From contig JAVTVY010051708.1 in assembly GCA_036873755.1 (NCBI GenBank), forward strand, positions 62,001-126,000: a stretch of 64,000 nt of DNA, written 5' to 3'. Numbering within the stretch: position 1 is the stretch's first letter; each line of letters opens with the position of its first letter. The DNA comes from Hanleya hanleyi. Lineage: Eukaryota > Mollusca > Polyplacophora > Lepidopleurida > Hanleyidae. Positions 21,801 through 36,800 of the stretch are shown here, piece by piece. Made by a program: the position numbers and the translations under genes. The notes beneath the pieces are model-generated. The model ran no database searches and had not been told where the DNA came from. It saw nothing but the letters and a program-made list of their open reading frames with translations.

Positions 21801-24800
21801 AAGCAAGGTTAGCTACAGTAAGATGCATAAATATAATGCCTGTTAATAATTTCCGTGTGTCCGTCTGTAATTGCTCAAACCTATACTAAAACAAATGTCT
21901 TACTTTCGTGATTATTGGAGGTCAAACTACAAAGGACCGATCGTTTATCTTGCAATTGGTGGTATTACTCATTGTTCTCTGTAATTATCACTGTAACATA
22001 ACTCTCAAATGTAACTATTGATTATCTCTGTAAACATATGAAACCAGCAAGATTCATTCGCCCCTATAGCAAGAGCATTCTGCTCTAAACTTGTATACAT
22101 GTTCCTGTTATATGAATGTTGGATATCTTCAACGGCATACCTTTTTGCAGGAATGGGCAACATTGTTAGTGAATTCTAGGATAGGTGTTCGTCTGGCCTC
22201 ATCCTTAGCGTACCAGCCTTTTCCATTTGATAGGTCCATGGGTTCGTCAGGATAAATGTACCATATACCATTGGACTGAATAGTAATGGGCTCTCTGCCA
22301 TTATCGAGCAATGACAAATTGGATTTAACAAATTTAATATTAAATGAAATGCGATACAGACGTACACATTAGTTTTTCTTTCATTTTCCCAGCTGATATG
22401 TTATTCCCTTTATAATTTCTCTGTGGTAATATTAACTCAACTTCCACGTTGTCATTTTCTGTGTCACCTGACAATCGAGGTGAATATACGTCCTGTTCAA
22501 CATACATGACATGTACGATGATAATGAGTAATGTTTAATAATCTTATTACTGAATGCTTACTTACTTCAGATCCGGCTGCTACGTTATTCCGCATGTATG
22601 TCAATGGACTGGTAATCCAGAACACGGAAAAACTATAATATGGAATGAGAGACACATTCGGATTTGATGGCACATATACATTCGGATATAAACACATTCA
22701 TACCTCCAGCTCTAAAGACACCGATGTTAGAAACATGTTTCTTAAAAAGTAGAGAGTGGACACATTCTGATGAACATATTAGCCGGACAGTATTTCTTGG
22801 CATACGATTTTCTTTAATTCTTGGTCATCAACACCTATGGTACAATGAAATCGTAGAGACACTATATAGCGGCAGGATCGCTGGTGCTACGCTTTGCGAC
22901 ATGTGTCTGATTCGGTTTGATCAGCCTGGGCTATATGAGCAGCTTGTAATACAAGATATGAACACCTTGTGATACAAGATAGGCATAATGTTCATATGGT
23001 GATCGATGTACAATCAAAGGGTGATCGATGTACAATTTAGTCCAGAAAGCGACTGAGGGGATCCATTTGGATAAAATAATACTACTCAGTGAAGGGAGTT
23101 GTGGTCTCACAGCGATCGACTTGGTAGAGGCATGTGGTTTATTATCCCTCCCCAAGTCTATGACAAGCCATTTTGGTATTTATCTGTTTATTTTTGATAT
23201 CGAAAAAGAATTTTTGATATAAAATATGATTTTGTTACATGAAAAAAAGAAGATTTTTTAACGAATAAATACCGGAACGGCTTGCCATACATCTCTGCAA
23301 TCATAAACTTTTGCATTATATTACTTAGTTAATCCATCCGTGGGGATAAGGGCACCATGTTGAATGCTTGCTCCGAGATTGCCATCGATGACTGTATATT
23401 TCTCTCCACCGTCCTCTAGGAAGAAACAGTGTCCCATTGCCTTATATCCTACATTGTCTTGAAGCTATATAATATAATAGCAAATGAGCTTGAATATCAA
23501 CATATACATATATATTTGAAGTGACCCGTGTGCGGCCGTTATAAGCTAATAATAAGGGAACAACATGTTAAGTAGCTTGAGATTTTATCATCGACAATTA
23601 ACATCGAATATTCTAAATGCGGGGAAACATAGAGGGCGTCAGGACCGACATACAATATTCAGTCGACGTCCATAAAAGGATCTCCAGTTCAATAATCGAA
23701 AGAACTATTTCGTATGATAGTTAGCACCAATTTAATATGTTTGGGAAATAAAGATGATAACACAAGATGGTTTCCAGCAAGAGAGAAGCAGTTGTCAATG
23801 TTGTCAGCAAGGTATGATGATATTTCTGAATCACTGATCATTATCCTAGACTGATAGAGTGCTACTACAACTTCTCCAGCTACTATAACTAATAAGAAAA
23901 TATCGAGAAAAAAACGTAAAAGACGATCGCATTAAGATGCTAGTGGACTAAACGAGTTACTCTCCATGAACTGGAGTTATCTTACTATTATAAATTGTCA
24001 CTTATCGAATTGCTACATTATGATTTTGTGTGACTGTGGTGGTGCATTCAATGGAATATAAAGCCACGCTGGATTGATGATCTGATTGGTACATCGATGT
24101 CATCATGACAATATATCTAAAAAATCGGACTAAAGCATAATATCGGTAATCGATATGAGTAGTTCAAGATTCAAGAGGAAAGCTTCATTTTTAGCTTGGT
24201 CGTTGTCATAAGCAAGGGTGCATACTCCATGTAAGAATCACGAGACAATGCATGCAACAGGCAAGTCTGGGGACAACAATATGTCTAGACTTGAGCCTTT
24301 TCAGCTGCACAAAGACTCAGACAATGGCTTCCTACATGAAGTATCAACCTAAGCACGTGGCTAATACATGTAGATCAGATTTAGTTAATTATATTCTACG
24401 ATATTGAACAACATGCACCTTAATAGGCATTGACTGAGACTAACCGTCAGCCCGTGTGTTCCATGAACAGTGATACAGCGGGCAAAGGAGTCGTGGATGG
24501 TGTTGTCCCGAACATAGGGCGGATTGGCATAACCACTAACATCCTCACACATGTGGAAGTGGATTGGGTAATGTCCTGTATAATTAAATTGGAATTCATC
24601 GCATCGTGTGAGTCTTAATAATGTACCATGGGAGGTGTATCGGGGTTGTGTCAGGTGGTGGGGGTGGAGTAATGGACTATGGGAGGTGAGACAGTGGTTG
24701 GGGTGGAGTAATGACCTATGCGAGCTCTTACAAGGAGTGAGTAATGGACTATGGGAGGCCTGACGGGGGTGAGAAATGGACGATGGGAGGCGTGACGGGG

Positions 24801-27800
24801 TGAGTAATGGACTATGAGAGATGTGACTGGGGTGAAGCAATGGACTATGAGAAGTGTGACACGATGTGAGAGGGGGTGGGGTGTGGATCGAGGCTGAAAG
24901 ATTTCGGTCTATTCATTTCGTTTCTTTAATTTTCGTTTTTTTAGGTCGTTCCTGGATTCAGTACGCCTATCGTGTTGCGCATGGCTGAAAGGCAGGTAAA
25001 TCGTGTTTTTTTATATATCTGTTCCCATATAGCCTTACAGCCCAATACCTTAAGTTGACCAAATTTATTTTCGTATGTTATGTGCATGTATTTCAGTCCT
25101 TATTTCGCAGAAATAACCAGTACATAGTGCGATATGTTAGGCGAAATGTTGAACCACAAAAAAAAACAAAAAACAAAAAAACTGACATTACTCTCTTAAT
25201 TTATCATTCTGGTATATTCCTCTTCCCCTGAAAGGGAACGCAAGTTTCAGCGTTCCTTAACAAAGTGTGCTTTTCTGATAGAGTTTGGTGATTTCTTCAC
25301 ACACTTTGGTGATTTCCTCGCACATGCACAATTTGGTTATGTCCTCGCACAATCTTGCGATACTGTGGTGGTTTGTGATACATCTTAGAAATACAAGACC
25401 AATGGACAACCAGATAGGACAAGGGAGATCAGATAGAAAGTATGTTCACATAGTTTTGGATCCTTCGAAACAAAGTAGACCCTCCACCCATTGTATATTA
25501 CCGTGTTCTCACTCCCTCGCTGTGCTCAAGATATTACACATACATTTGATACTTTTAGATGGAAACTTGATCAGTTGATACGATTGTTTATATCAATAAC
25601 ATCAAGTGATTACCTTTTAAAGTTTGTTGTCCCATATGATAGAATTCAGCTCCTTCTATGTGGACATCCGTGAATCCAGTTCTGTGTATCTAGAATAACA
25701 ATAGATTACATACTTCTTTGTTGCCTCAACACGTTCAGTCTGTTGGTATGAGTCAATCAGTTTGTTCGAAGTACAGGGGTTATCTGAAACATGGATTTTC
25801 AAACGAGTACCGACATCATGAGCACAATGACACAATGATGGGCTCAAGCTGCAAAAGGTTATCCTCTGCTTTTGCTGCATGCGGGTAAACTGATGGAATA
25901 TCAACTCGATGGATGATTGAGATGAACCAGGATTGGCCCCCAAATATATGGTTATAACAGGTATAATACAAATAGCAGGTGATCATCTTTGAACCATAGC
26001 AACCTATAAGTGTTATGAAGAAAGATATGACCGCCAGTAGACCTACTGACCCACTGGTGGATAATTAATGAAAGGTGCCATGGTTCACATGTCGCCAGTC
26101 GGATAATTTATCATAATTGGTGTTAAATTGGTAGTTCCAGAACTTGCCAGTGAGAAGGATCAGATCAACAAGCTGTTACGAAGAATGATCGGATACCTTC
26201 AAATGTCCTCCAAAGGTATCGAAGGGAAAATCTTCACAATTGCCGTTGGCTGGCGGGCAGGATTCCTGCATCTCTCCCTCTATGAGGATATTTCGGGTGA
26301 GCAAAGCCACTTCTCCTCGCATGTCAACACCGTCGGTTATCTCTCCCCAATGTTCATACTGGGCTTCCACTTCAAAGAAGCAATGACATATCTGAACCAG
26401 TCGAATGTGATATCAGTGAATAAACAAAACAGTATTATATGTTTTCTACAGTACTCGTTGAGGTACTCTTTGTAACGGAAGGAGTAAGTCCCACCATCGA
26501 CAATGCAACAGCTATGAAGCATCACTGCTCAGAAAGATACTTCATGAGGGCAATGATTCCATCAAAAGTGATTAATTTATGTATTTTACTTCGGCATTTG
26601 TCCGTTTATAAGAAGTAACCTTAAATCTCCGGTACCACATATCTAAACAAGGTATTGTATATCGGTGGCCAATAACGGCTGCGAAGACATGGTAGAAATA
26701 TCTTTATTTTGATTTGTCGGGGAAATCAATCAAGACATTCAATCACCTACACTATTTACTGTCTTGTGTGGGAGAACAGTTCAGACATTCAATTACTTAC
26801 ACCCTATCCTGACTTGTATGGGAGAACATTCCAGACAGTCAATTGCTTATACACTCTGTCAGGACTTGTGTGGGAGAGCAGTCTAGACATTCAAGTGCTT
26901 ACACTCTGTCCGGACTTGTGTGGGAGAACAATCCAGATAATGAATCACTTACGCTCTATCCTGACTTGTGTAGAAGAGCAGTCCAGACATTCAATAACTT
27001 ACACTCTATCCTGACTTGTGTAGGAGAGCAGTCCAGACATTCAATGACTGTCGCCTCCTCAGCTTGCTCCCAGTCATAATCGGTAGAGGTCAGGAATATT
27101 CGGTCACCTTAATTATAAATGCATAATAATTGTATACACATTCAAACATTGGCGATGAACCGTCACCAAACTTGGTGCCGATGCATCGTCCTTACCATTT
27201 AAAGGCGATGGCAAAGGGTGAGGCGGTAAGTTCATCATCACTTATTGGTGAAGGGGCCTATGGTCACAGTCAATAAATGGCGAGTAGCAATGACTGCAGA
27301 TTCAGACCCCCTTAGCAATAAATTTTGATGTTATCACCAACAAACGGCAATGGGCTTCATCATACATGGTTGGCGGCATGGTTAGTCCAGTGGTTATCAT
27401 CTCGGACTCTCACCAATGCGGCCCGGGTTCGATTCCGCACGGCGTCGACTCGGTCGTATTTGAGACTGGGTTTCAGGTTCCAGACCGTGCTCGTGGGTTT
27501 CTCTCCGGGTACTCCGGCTTTCCCCCCACACCGAAAAACCAGATGTATGATTGAGAGATATATCTGTGTATGAATGTGCTCGACCCAGTGGGACATTGGC
27601 TTATAGATAAACTGGCTACCGGGTGTAAAGAAAGTTCATTATTATTATTATGAAATATGATCATGGTTCTAATTGATCGCCATTCCACAATGTGGATGGA
27701 CAGATGGATTTACTCCGGCACTCCATTTTGGTCTTGCAGAACACACCGTGCCATCCCTTCTCCAGAACTTACACCAAATAAATACTAGTAACCTAAAATA

Positions 27801-30800
27801 TCGTCTAATGTGTTGATGACTATTCCATTATTACTACTCTGATTCGTATATTATTATTATCGGTCATAGTTTCCTTACTGATGCAATTTCCTGCTATATC
27901 CCTCTCTCGGTAGGCACACAGAAGCATGCTCGGTAGATTAATTATAATGGAATTTGTCTGGAATCTTCATAAACCACCGCCAGTGATTCGGATCTTGGAG
28001 AATGGAGTCATCATGTTCTTCTGTAACAATCATGTGGAAATTACCCACTCCTGCCTCGTCAGCACAATAACCTTCGACCCAATCACAAACTGTATTCACA
28101 GCAGAATGTAAACTGTACGACCTTTTGGTAGTGATATTTTACAGCAGAATATATACTGTACGCCGTTTCAGGGAAAATCAGTTTACGCAATTGATGATTC
28201 CGAAATATCACAACCAATATTTTCTATGACTATTTTACAAACATCGGGTGGAACAACTCAATTTGACTCAGCTAAATATGTTGAAAATGTCGACACATGC
28301 GCTCACATTATGAATTTTGGCATATATGTTTCAATATTTGTTGCTGTGTGGAATTCATTGATGAACAACGACATACTAGGAAATCCAACACCAGGCAACA
28401 AGCTACTCTGCCGCTTATCGGCTTCCATATTTGATTGTTTGTGAATCCATGAGGTATCAGGTATAATTTACCGAGGCCCTTCAGACTATGGTTTGTCAAT
28501 CAAATGTCATTTGAACGGTGAATTTAAGTCCAAAATACGATAAGATTCAGTTTAAGGACAAGATAGCTTATTGCCAGGTTGTTCACCTGTAAGTTTAAGG
28601 AAATGTTATTCCTGAAACGGTGCATGTCATTTGAGGGATTTGATGGAAGAAACTGTCCTGTACTAGATTGACATGTCAACCCAAACAACGTCCTGGTTCA
28701 GGAAGATGATTCACCTCTGACATTCTATGAACTATCATTATTGCATACCAGAACTTTGATTTTGTGCCCGATATATGTCCTCATTTTTCCATCGGGACTG
28801 AAAACCGCATCATATCGACTGCAAGACAATGATGTGCTGTTGGACGACAACACTTCTTTGTGTTAACCAGTGGATGGACACACCTAACAAGATGCCTTAC
28901 CTGGTCACCGTATATCACGATGCTTCATTTGGTCACCTTATATCAATATACCTTACCTGGTCACCTTATATCAAGATGCCTAACCTGGTCACCTTATATC
29001 AATATCTCTTACATTGTCACCTTATTTCAATATCCCTTATCTGGTCACCTTATATCAAGATGCCTAACCTGGTCACCTTATATCAATATCTCTTACATTG
29101 TCACCTTATTTTAATATCCCTTATCTGGTCACCTTATATCAAAATCCCTTACATGGTCACCTTATATCAAGATGCCTTACCTGGTCACCTTATATCAAGA
29201 TGCCTTGCCTGGTCACTTTATATCAAGATGCCTTACCTGGTCACCTTATATCAAGATGCCTAACCTGGTCACCTTATATCAATATCTCTTACATTGTCAC
29301 CTTATTTCAATATCCCTTATCTGGTCACCTTATATCAAGATGCCTAACCTGGTCACCTTATATCAATATCTCTTACATTGTCACCTTATTTTAATATCCC
29401 TTATCTGGTCACCTTATATCAAAATCCCTTACATGGTCACCTTATATCAAGATGCCTCACCTGGTCACCTATATCAATGCATGGTCACTTATATCCCTTA
29501 CCTGGTCACCTTATATCAAGATGCCTAACCTGGTCACCTTATATCAATATCTCTTACATTGTCACCTTATTTCAATATCCCTTATCTGGTCACCTTATAT
29601 CAAGATGCCTAACCTGGTCACCTTATATCAATATCTCTTACATTGTCACCTTATTTTAATATCCCTTATCTGGTCACCTTATATCAAAATCCCGTACATG
29701 GTCACCTTATATCAAGATGCCTTACCTGGTCACCTTATATCAAGATCCCTTATATGGCTATCTTATATCAAGATCCCTTAACTGATCACCTTATATCAAG
29801 ATCCCTTACATGGTCACATTATATCAAGATGCCTTACCTGGTCACCTTATATCAAGATGCCTTGCCTGGTCACTTTATATCAAGATGCCTTACCTGGTCA
29901 CCTTATATCAAGATCCCTTACCTAGTTACCTTATATTAAGATGCCTAACCTGGCCACCTTATATCAAGATCTCTTACATTGTCACCTTATTTCAATATCC
30001 CTTATCTGGTCACCTTATATCAAGATGCCTAACCTGGTCATCTTATATCAAGATGCCTAACCTGGTCATCTTATATCAAGATCCCCTATATGGCCATCTT
30101 ATATCAAGATCCCTTATATGGTCACCTTATATCAAGATCCCTTACCTGGTCACCTTATATCAAAATCCCTTACCGGGTCACCGTATATCAAGATCCCTTA
30201 CCTTGTTACCTTATATCAAGATGCCTAACCTGGGCACCTTATAGCAAGATGCCTTAACTGATCACCTTATATCAAGATCCCTTACCTGGTCACCTTATAT
30301 CACGATGCCTTACCTGGTCACCTTATATCAAGACGCCTTATCTGGTCACCTTATATCACAATGCCTCACCTGGTCACCTTATATCAAGATGCCTTACATG
30401 GTCACCTTATATCAAGATGCCTTAACTGGTCACCTTATATCAAGATCCGTTACATGGTCACCTTATATCAAGATTCCCTGGTCACCTTATATCAAGATCC
30501 CTTACCTAGTCACCTTATATTAAGATCCCTTACCTGGGCGCCAGGAACTCGTGTCATCGATCACGTCCAGAATTGGAAATGCTCCCAGTAAAGTGATGAC
30601 AGTGAAAAATGCCCCGCTCTTCCAGCCTAATTCGTTATGGAAATACCCCTCAACCGCGTACTTGTAACCATTCTCCCAGTCGAGGTAATTCAGTTTGGCT
30701 GACTGACCCGTTAACGTTACATCAGTAGCAGCGAGGGTTTCTTGAGATTTGGAGACGTCCCCTGGTAATCCAGACATTTACATAAGACATAACTTCATAA

Positions 30801-33800
30801 TAAGAAACATATACATGTACACGAATAATCTTGTTCAACATATGCACTACACTGATAGGAACGAAAAACTGTAGATCAAATACTGAATGTCCAGATATTA
30901 TAAGAAAAGGTATGACTGATTCATCGATATGAATTGAACCCACTAAAGAACGAGAGATCCTGAAGGATCATGGCGCCCACCATTGTCCGATAATTGTAAG
31001 CTAATGACAAGAGGATATTTTGTCCATTGTTACTAAGAACAAACGATTGATTTGTAACTTTGTTTACAGAATTTCGAATCTGAGCGAAAAAGATCACAAA
31101 AGGGACACTGGAAAACACCAAGATATAATTTTTCTAAGTTTCAAGATTTCTAGAAACTGTACTTATGTCGGTTGTTATAGTACAAGAGAAATGAGCAAAG
31201 TTAGTCTGAAAGTGAATGTACATGTACGGAGGATCCTTCATTTTCGTTTTGTAGTATTTTTATTTTATTAATTTTTTTGCACGTGTCATCATTGGGTACT
31301 GGAAGCGAAGACAAATCTCTTTGAAACTTTGGCATGAGCTATGAAACATACTTAAGATTTTATAATCCTGTTCTGTTTACTGGGTTAGTTTGGGATATCT
31401 CTTTTGAGATACCATGCTCGAAAATAGTAAGATGGTACAATACTTAATACTGAAGGGATCCAGTCCGTGCAGTAATGTTGAAACTTCGAAAGTGTCTGAA
31501 TGCTGATATCTCCCTTGGATCGAAATATGCAGTGGTCTACAGTTGTCGAGTTGTGACGTTGTATAACAAGAGTGACGTCCATTCATATAGCCGACCCGCC
31601 GGCAGACGAAAGGGTGGAGCAGTTCACTTGCAAACTGCATGGACTACAGAAAAAGGATTTAAATTTTGAAGATATACATTTTAATTCCGAATTATTTGAA
31701 TTCCTTGATATGGAAGGTGAAGGTATGGATATTCTCTATAGTCAATATATAGAATATGCCCCACCGTTTGATCCACCAACTCTTGTGATGCAACGTCACA
31801 ACTCTGGAATACCGTATTAATTTGAAGCGTAACTTGGATTTTAGAATCGGACCAAAAATGGTATCTTGCACAACTAGGCCCCATGTGGAACCTGTGTACC
31901 AAATTTCAGAAAGATCCATGAAATATTTCCTGAGAATTGATGATAACAATGTTTCAAGGGGAAATTCAAGATGGCCACCTGGTGGTCATATTGGATTTTC
32001 GAATCGGACCAAAAAAGGTATCTTGCACAACTGAGTCGCAAGGAAAATCTGTGTACCAAATTTGAGAAAGATCCCTGCAGTACTTCCTGGGAAATCACGA
32101 TAACAATGTTGCATGGGAAAATCCAAGATGGCCGCCTGGTGGCCATATTAGATGTTTCAATCGGACCAGAAAAGATATCTTGCACAAATAGATGACAAGG
32201 GGAACCTGTGTACCAAATTTTACAAAGATCCATGCAGTATTTACAGAGAAATCGCAATAACAAAGTTTCATGGGGAAATCCAAGATGGCCGCCTTATGGA
32301 TATATTGGATTTTGGAATCGGACCAGAAAAGGTATCTTGCACAAGTGGTCCACAAGGGGAACCTGTGCACCAAATTTGAGAAAGATCCAGGCAGTACTTC
32401 CTGAGAAATCACGATAAAGTTTCATGGGCAAACCTAAGAAGGCCGCCAGGTGGCCATATTGGAATTTCGATTCGGACCGAAAAAGGTATCTTGCACAACT
32501 AGACCCTAAGGGGCACCTGTGTACCAAATTTGAGAAAGATCCATGAAGTACCTCCTGAGAAATGATGATAACAAAGTTTCATGGGAGAAATCCAAGATGG
32601 CTGCCTGGTGGCCATATTGGATATTCGAATCGGACCAGAAAAGGTATCTTGCACAACTAGACCCCAAGGGGAACCTGTGTACCAAATTTGAGAAAGATCC
32701 GTGCAGTACTTCCCGAGAAATGACGATAAAGTTTCATAGGGAAATCCAAGATGGCCACCTGGTGGTCATATTGGATTTTCGAATCGGACCAAAAAGGTAT
32801 CTTGCACAACTGAGTCACAAGGAAAATCTGTGTACCAAATTTGAGAAAGATCCCTGCAGTACTTCCTGGGAAATCACGATAACAATGTTGCATGGGAAAA
32901 TCCAAGATGGCCGCCTGGCGCCCATATTAGATGTTTCAATCGGACCAGAAAAGATATCTTGCACAAATAGATGACAAGGGGAACCTGTGTACCAAATTTT
33001 ACAAAGATCCATGCAGTATTTACAGAGAAATCGCAATAACAAAGTTTCATGGGGAAATCCAAGATGGCCGCCTTATGGATATATTGGATTTTGGAATCGG
33101 ACCAGAAAAGGTATCTTGCACAAGTGGTCCACAAGGGGAACCTGTGTACCAAATTTGAGAAAGATCCAGGCAGTGCTTCCTGAGAAATCACGATAAAGTT
33201 TCATGGGCAAACCTAAGAAGGCCGCCAGGTGGCCATATTGGAATTTCGATTCGGACCGAAAAAGGTATCTTGCACAACTAGACCCTAAGGGGCACCTGTG
33301 TACCAAATTTGAGAAAGATCCATGAAGTACCTCCTGAGAAATGATGATAACAAAGTTTCATGGGAGAAATCCAAGATGGCTGCCTGGTGGCCATATTGGA
33401 TATTCGAATCGGACCAGAAAAGGTATCTTGCACAACTAGACCCCAAGGGGAACCTGTGTACCAAATTTGAGAAAGATCCGTGCAGTACTTCCCGAGAAAT
33501 GACGATAAAGTTTCATAGGGAAATCCAAGATGGCCACCTGGTGGTCATATTGGATTTTCGAATCGGACCAAAAAGGTATCTTGCACAACTGAGTCACAAG
33601 GAAAATCTGTGTACCAAATTTGAGAAAGATTCCTGCAGTACTTCCTGGGAAATCACGATAACAATGTTGCATGGGAAAATCCAAGATGGCCGCCTGGTGG
33701 CCATATTAGATGTTTCAATCGGACCAGAAAAGATATCTTGCACAAATAGATGACAAGGGGAACCTGTGTACCAAATTTTACAAAGATCCGTGCAGTATTT

Positions 33801-36800
33801 ACCGAGAAATCGCAATAACAAAGTTTCATGGGGAAATCCAAGATGGCCGCCTTATGGACATATTGGATTTTGGAATCGGACCAGAAAAAGTATCTTGCAC
33901 AACTGGACCACAAGGGAAACCTGTGTACCAAATTTGAGAAAGATCCAGTCAGTACTTCCTGAGAAATCACGATAAAATTTCATGGGCAAACCTAAGAAGG
34001 CCGTCAGGTGGCCATATTGGAATTTCGATTCGGACCGAAAAAGGTATCTTGCACAACTAGACCCTAAGGGACACCTGTGTACCAAATTTGAGAAAGATCC
34101 ATGAAGTACTTCCTGAGAAATGACGATAACAAAGTTTCATGGAAGAAATCCAAGATGGCTGCCTGGTGGCCATATTGGATATTCGAATCGAACCAGAAAA
34201 GGTATCTTGCACAACTAGACCCCAAGGGGAACCTGTGTACCAAATTTGAGAAAGATCCATGCAGTACTTCCTGAGAAATGACGATAACAAAGTTTCATGG
34301 GAGAAATCCAAGATGGCTGCCTGGTGGCCATATTGGATATTCGAATCGGACCAGCAAAGGTATCTTGCACAACTAGACCCCAAGGGGAACCTGTGTACAA
34401 AAATTTGAGAAAGATCCGTGCAGTACTTCCCGACAAATGACGATAAAGTTTCATAGGGAAATCCAAGATGGCTGCTTGGTGGCTATATTGGATTTTCGAA
34501 TCGGTCCAGAAAATATATCTTGCACAACTAGATCCAAACGGGAACCTGTGTACCAAATTTGAGAAAGATCCATGCAGTAGTTCCTGAGAAATCGCGATAA
34601 CAAGGTTTCATGGGGAAATTCAAGATGGCTGCCTTGTGGCCATATTGGATTTTCGAATCAGACCAGAAAAGATGTCTTGCTGAACTAGACACCAAGGGGA
34701 ACCTGTGTACGAAATTTGAGAAAGATCAATGCAGTAGTTCCTGAGAGATCGCGATAACAATGTTTCTTGGAAAAATCCAAGATGACCGCCTTGTGGCCAT
34801 ATTGGATTTTCGATTCGAAAAAGATATCCTGCACAACTACACCCTTAGGGGAACCTGTGTACCAAATTTGAGAAAGATCCATGCAGTACTTACTGAGAAA
34901 TGACGAAAAAGTGTCATGGGGAAATCCAAGATGGCTGCCTGGTGGCCATATTGGATTTTCGAATCGGACCAGTAAAGGTATCTTGCACAACTAGACCCGA
35001 AGGGGAACCTGTGTACCAAATTTGAGAAAGATCCATGTAGTACTTCCTGAGAAATGACGATAAAAATGTTTTATGGGGAAATCCAAGATGGCTGCCCGGT
35101 GGCCATATTGGATATTCGAATCGGACCAGAAAAGGTATCTTGCACAACTAGACCCCAAGGGGAACCTGTGTACCAAATTTGAGAGAGATCCATGGAGTAG
35201 TTTCTGAGAAATCGTGATAACAAGGTTTCATGGGGAAATCCAAGATGGCTGCCTGGTGGCCATATTGTATTTTCGAATCGGACCAGAAAAGGTATCTTGC
35301 ACAACTAGACCCCAAGGGGAACCTGTGTACCAAATTTGAGAGAGATCCATGGAGTAGTTTCTGAGAAACCGTGATAACAAGGTTTCGGACCAGAAAAGGT
35401 ATCTTGCACAACTAGACCCCAAGGGGAACCTGTGTACCAAATTTGAGAAAGATCCATGCAATATTTCCTGAGAAATCGCAATAACAAGGTTTCATGGGGA
35501 AATCCAAGAAGGCTGCCCGGTGGTCATATTGGATTCTTTAATCGGACCAGAAAAGGTATCTTGCACAACTAGACCCCAAGGGGAACCTGTGTACCGAATT
35601 TGAGAAAGATCCATGCAGTAATTCCTGAGAAATCGCGATAACAAGAATTGTTTACGGGGGGGGGGGATTTGGCTTAATGTCACACTCAAGTTTTAATTGT
35701 TTACGGACGGGCGAAAGACGACGGACGAACTGACGGACCGCCGGACGACGGACCATGGACAAAAAGTGATTTGAACAGCCCACTATCTGGTGATGGTGGG
35801 CTAAAAAGGTATAGCATTCAATATCAGACAATAGGATTGCAGGAACACGGTATAAGATCATATTGAAAATTAATGTATGTCAAAACTACAAGAAACGTTA
35901 GGATAAGGTTATCATTATTATGACGCCTAACAACTTTGTTATTTCATTGAAACGTAAATACAGTAGCGGCTTGAACGCGTGTATACTTACCTTTTATGGC
36001 GAACAGGGCGTAAGAATCACCGGAGTCAGCTGCAGCGTTACGAAGAACCGATTGATCATTCACTTCTCCAAATAGCAATGTCTCCACGGCTTCATACACG
36101 GGATCTTTTTCCAATACCCCGCTAAATAGCTTCTTTTGAGATGCAACCATCACGATTTTGCCAATAGCAATAGCTAGAAAAATACAAACAGTACTGTAGC
36201 AGTACGCCCTGTGTTTTTTTCAATTCCAAAACTTCAGGGATAAACTTGTTTCCACCACATTTTACAATGTGATTTGGAGCTCAATAAAAACATTTCAATG
36301 ATCAAATATGTCTTATCTCCATACATCAGCCTTTAAGCTAATGTTATTTGTTCTGGAACATATCGAAAATAAATATATCGAGTATTGCATTCTACCATTA
36401 AATTAGTTCAATGCCAGAATGCCAAAATGCATGTTCGGCTTTTATTCTGAAGTCATCATTAATTAGGTGCTGTAACAGTTACACTGTGTATATTGCCTCA
36501 CCATATGTGACCATATTGTAAATGGTAAATGAGTATATTAATACATGTAATAGATACATCAGTTTAAGATAAAGAGACTGATTATTGAATCTAGAATATA
36601 CGCAAGTTGGTGTTAATATTAACCAAGTAGCTTTTCATTATCAATGTAATAATCTGCGGTTGCATCTTACACTCAATAAAATTCTTGAAATCCTCTGGGA
36701 CAGAAACCTTCAATTTATTGCCAGTCGTCATCGTTTTAAAGGTTTTGAAATTCACCATATCACCAGAAGCGGGTTCGAACACATAGGCATATAGACCCTG

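Noticed and set aside
27374..27445. Functional tRNA gene
   Set aside because: A and B boxes are present, but the acceptor and anticodon stems do not close, and the sequence continues into a SINE core and (ATT)n tail.
27950..28108. Minus-strand open frame with a CAG acceptor (DWVEGYCADEAG..), considered as exon 7
   Set aside because: Its phase and sequence do not fit; the segment at 27003-27107 joins exon 6 perfectly and matches the family (GDRIFLTSTD).
28829..30591. Long open frames across the 28-bp array (repeating LYQDALPGHLIS-like peptides)
   Set aside because: Created by the repeat, since 28-bp units cycle through all frames; no independent start or context.
31822..35689. Many 60-140-residue frames on both strands in the satellite
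   Set aside because: Products of the ~155-bp repeat; they recur with the unit and appear on both strands.
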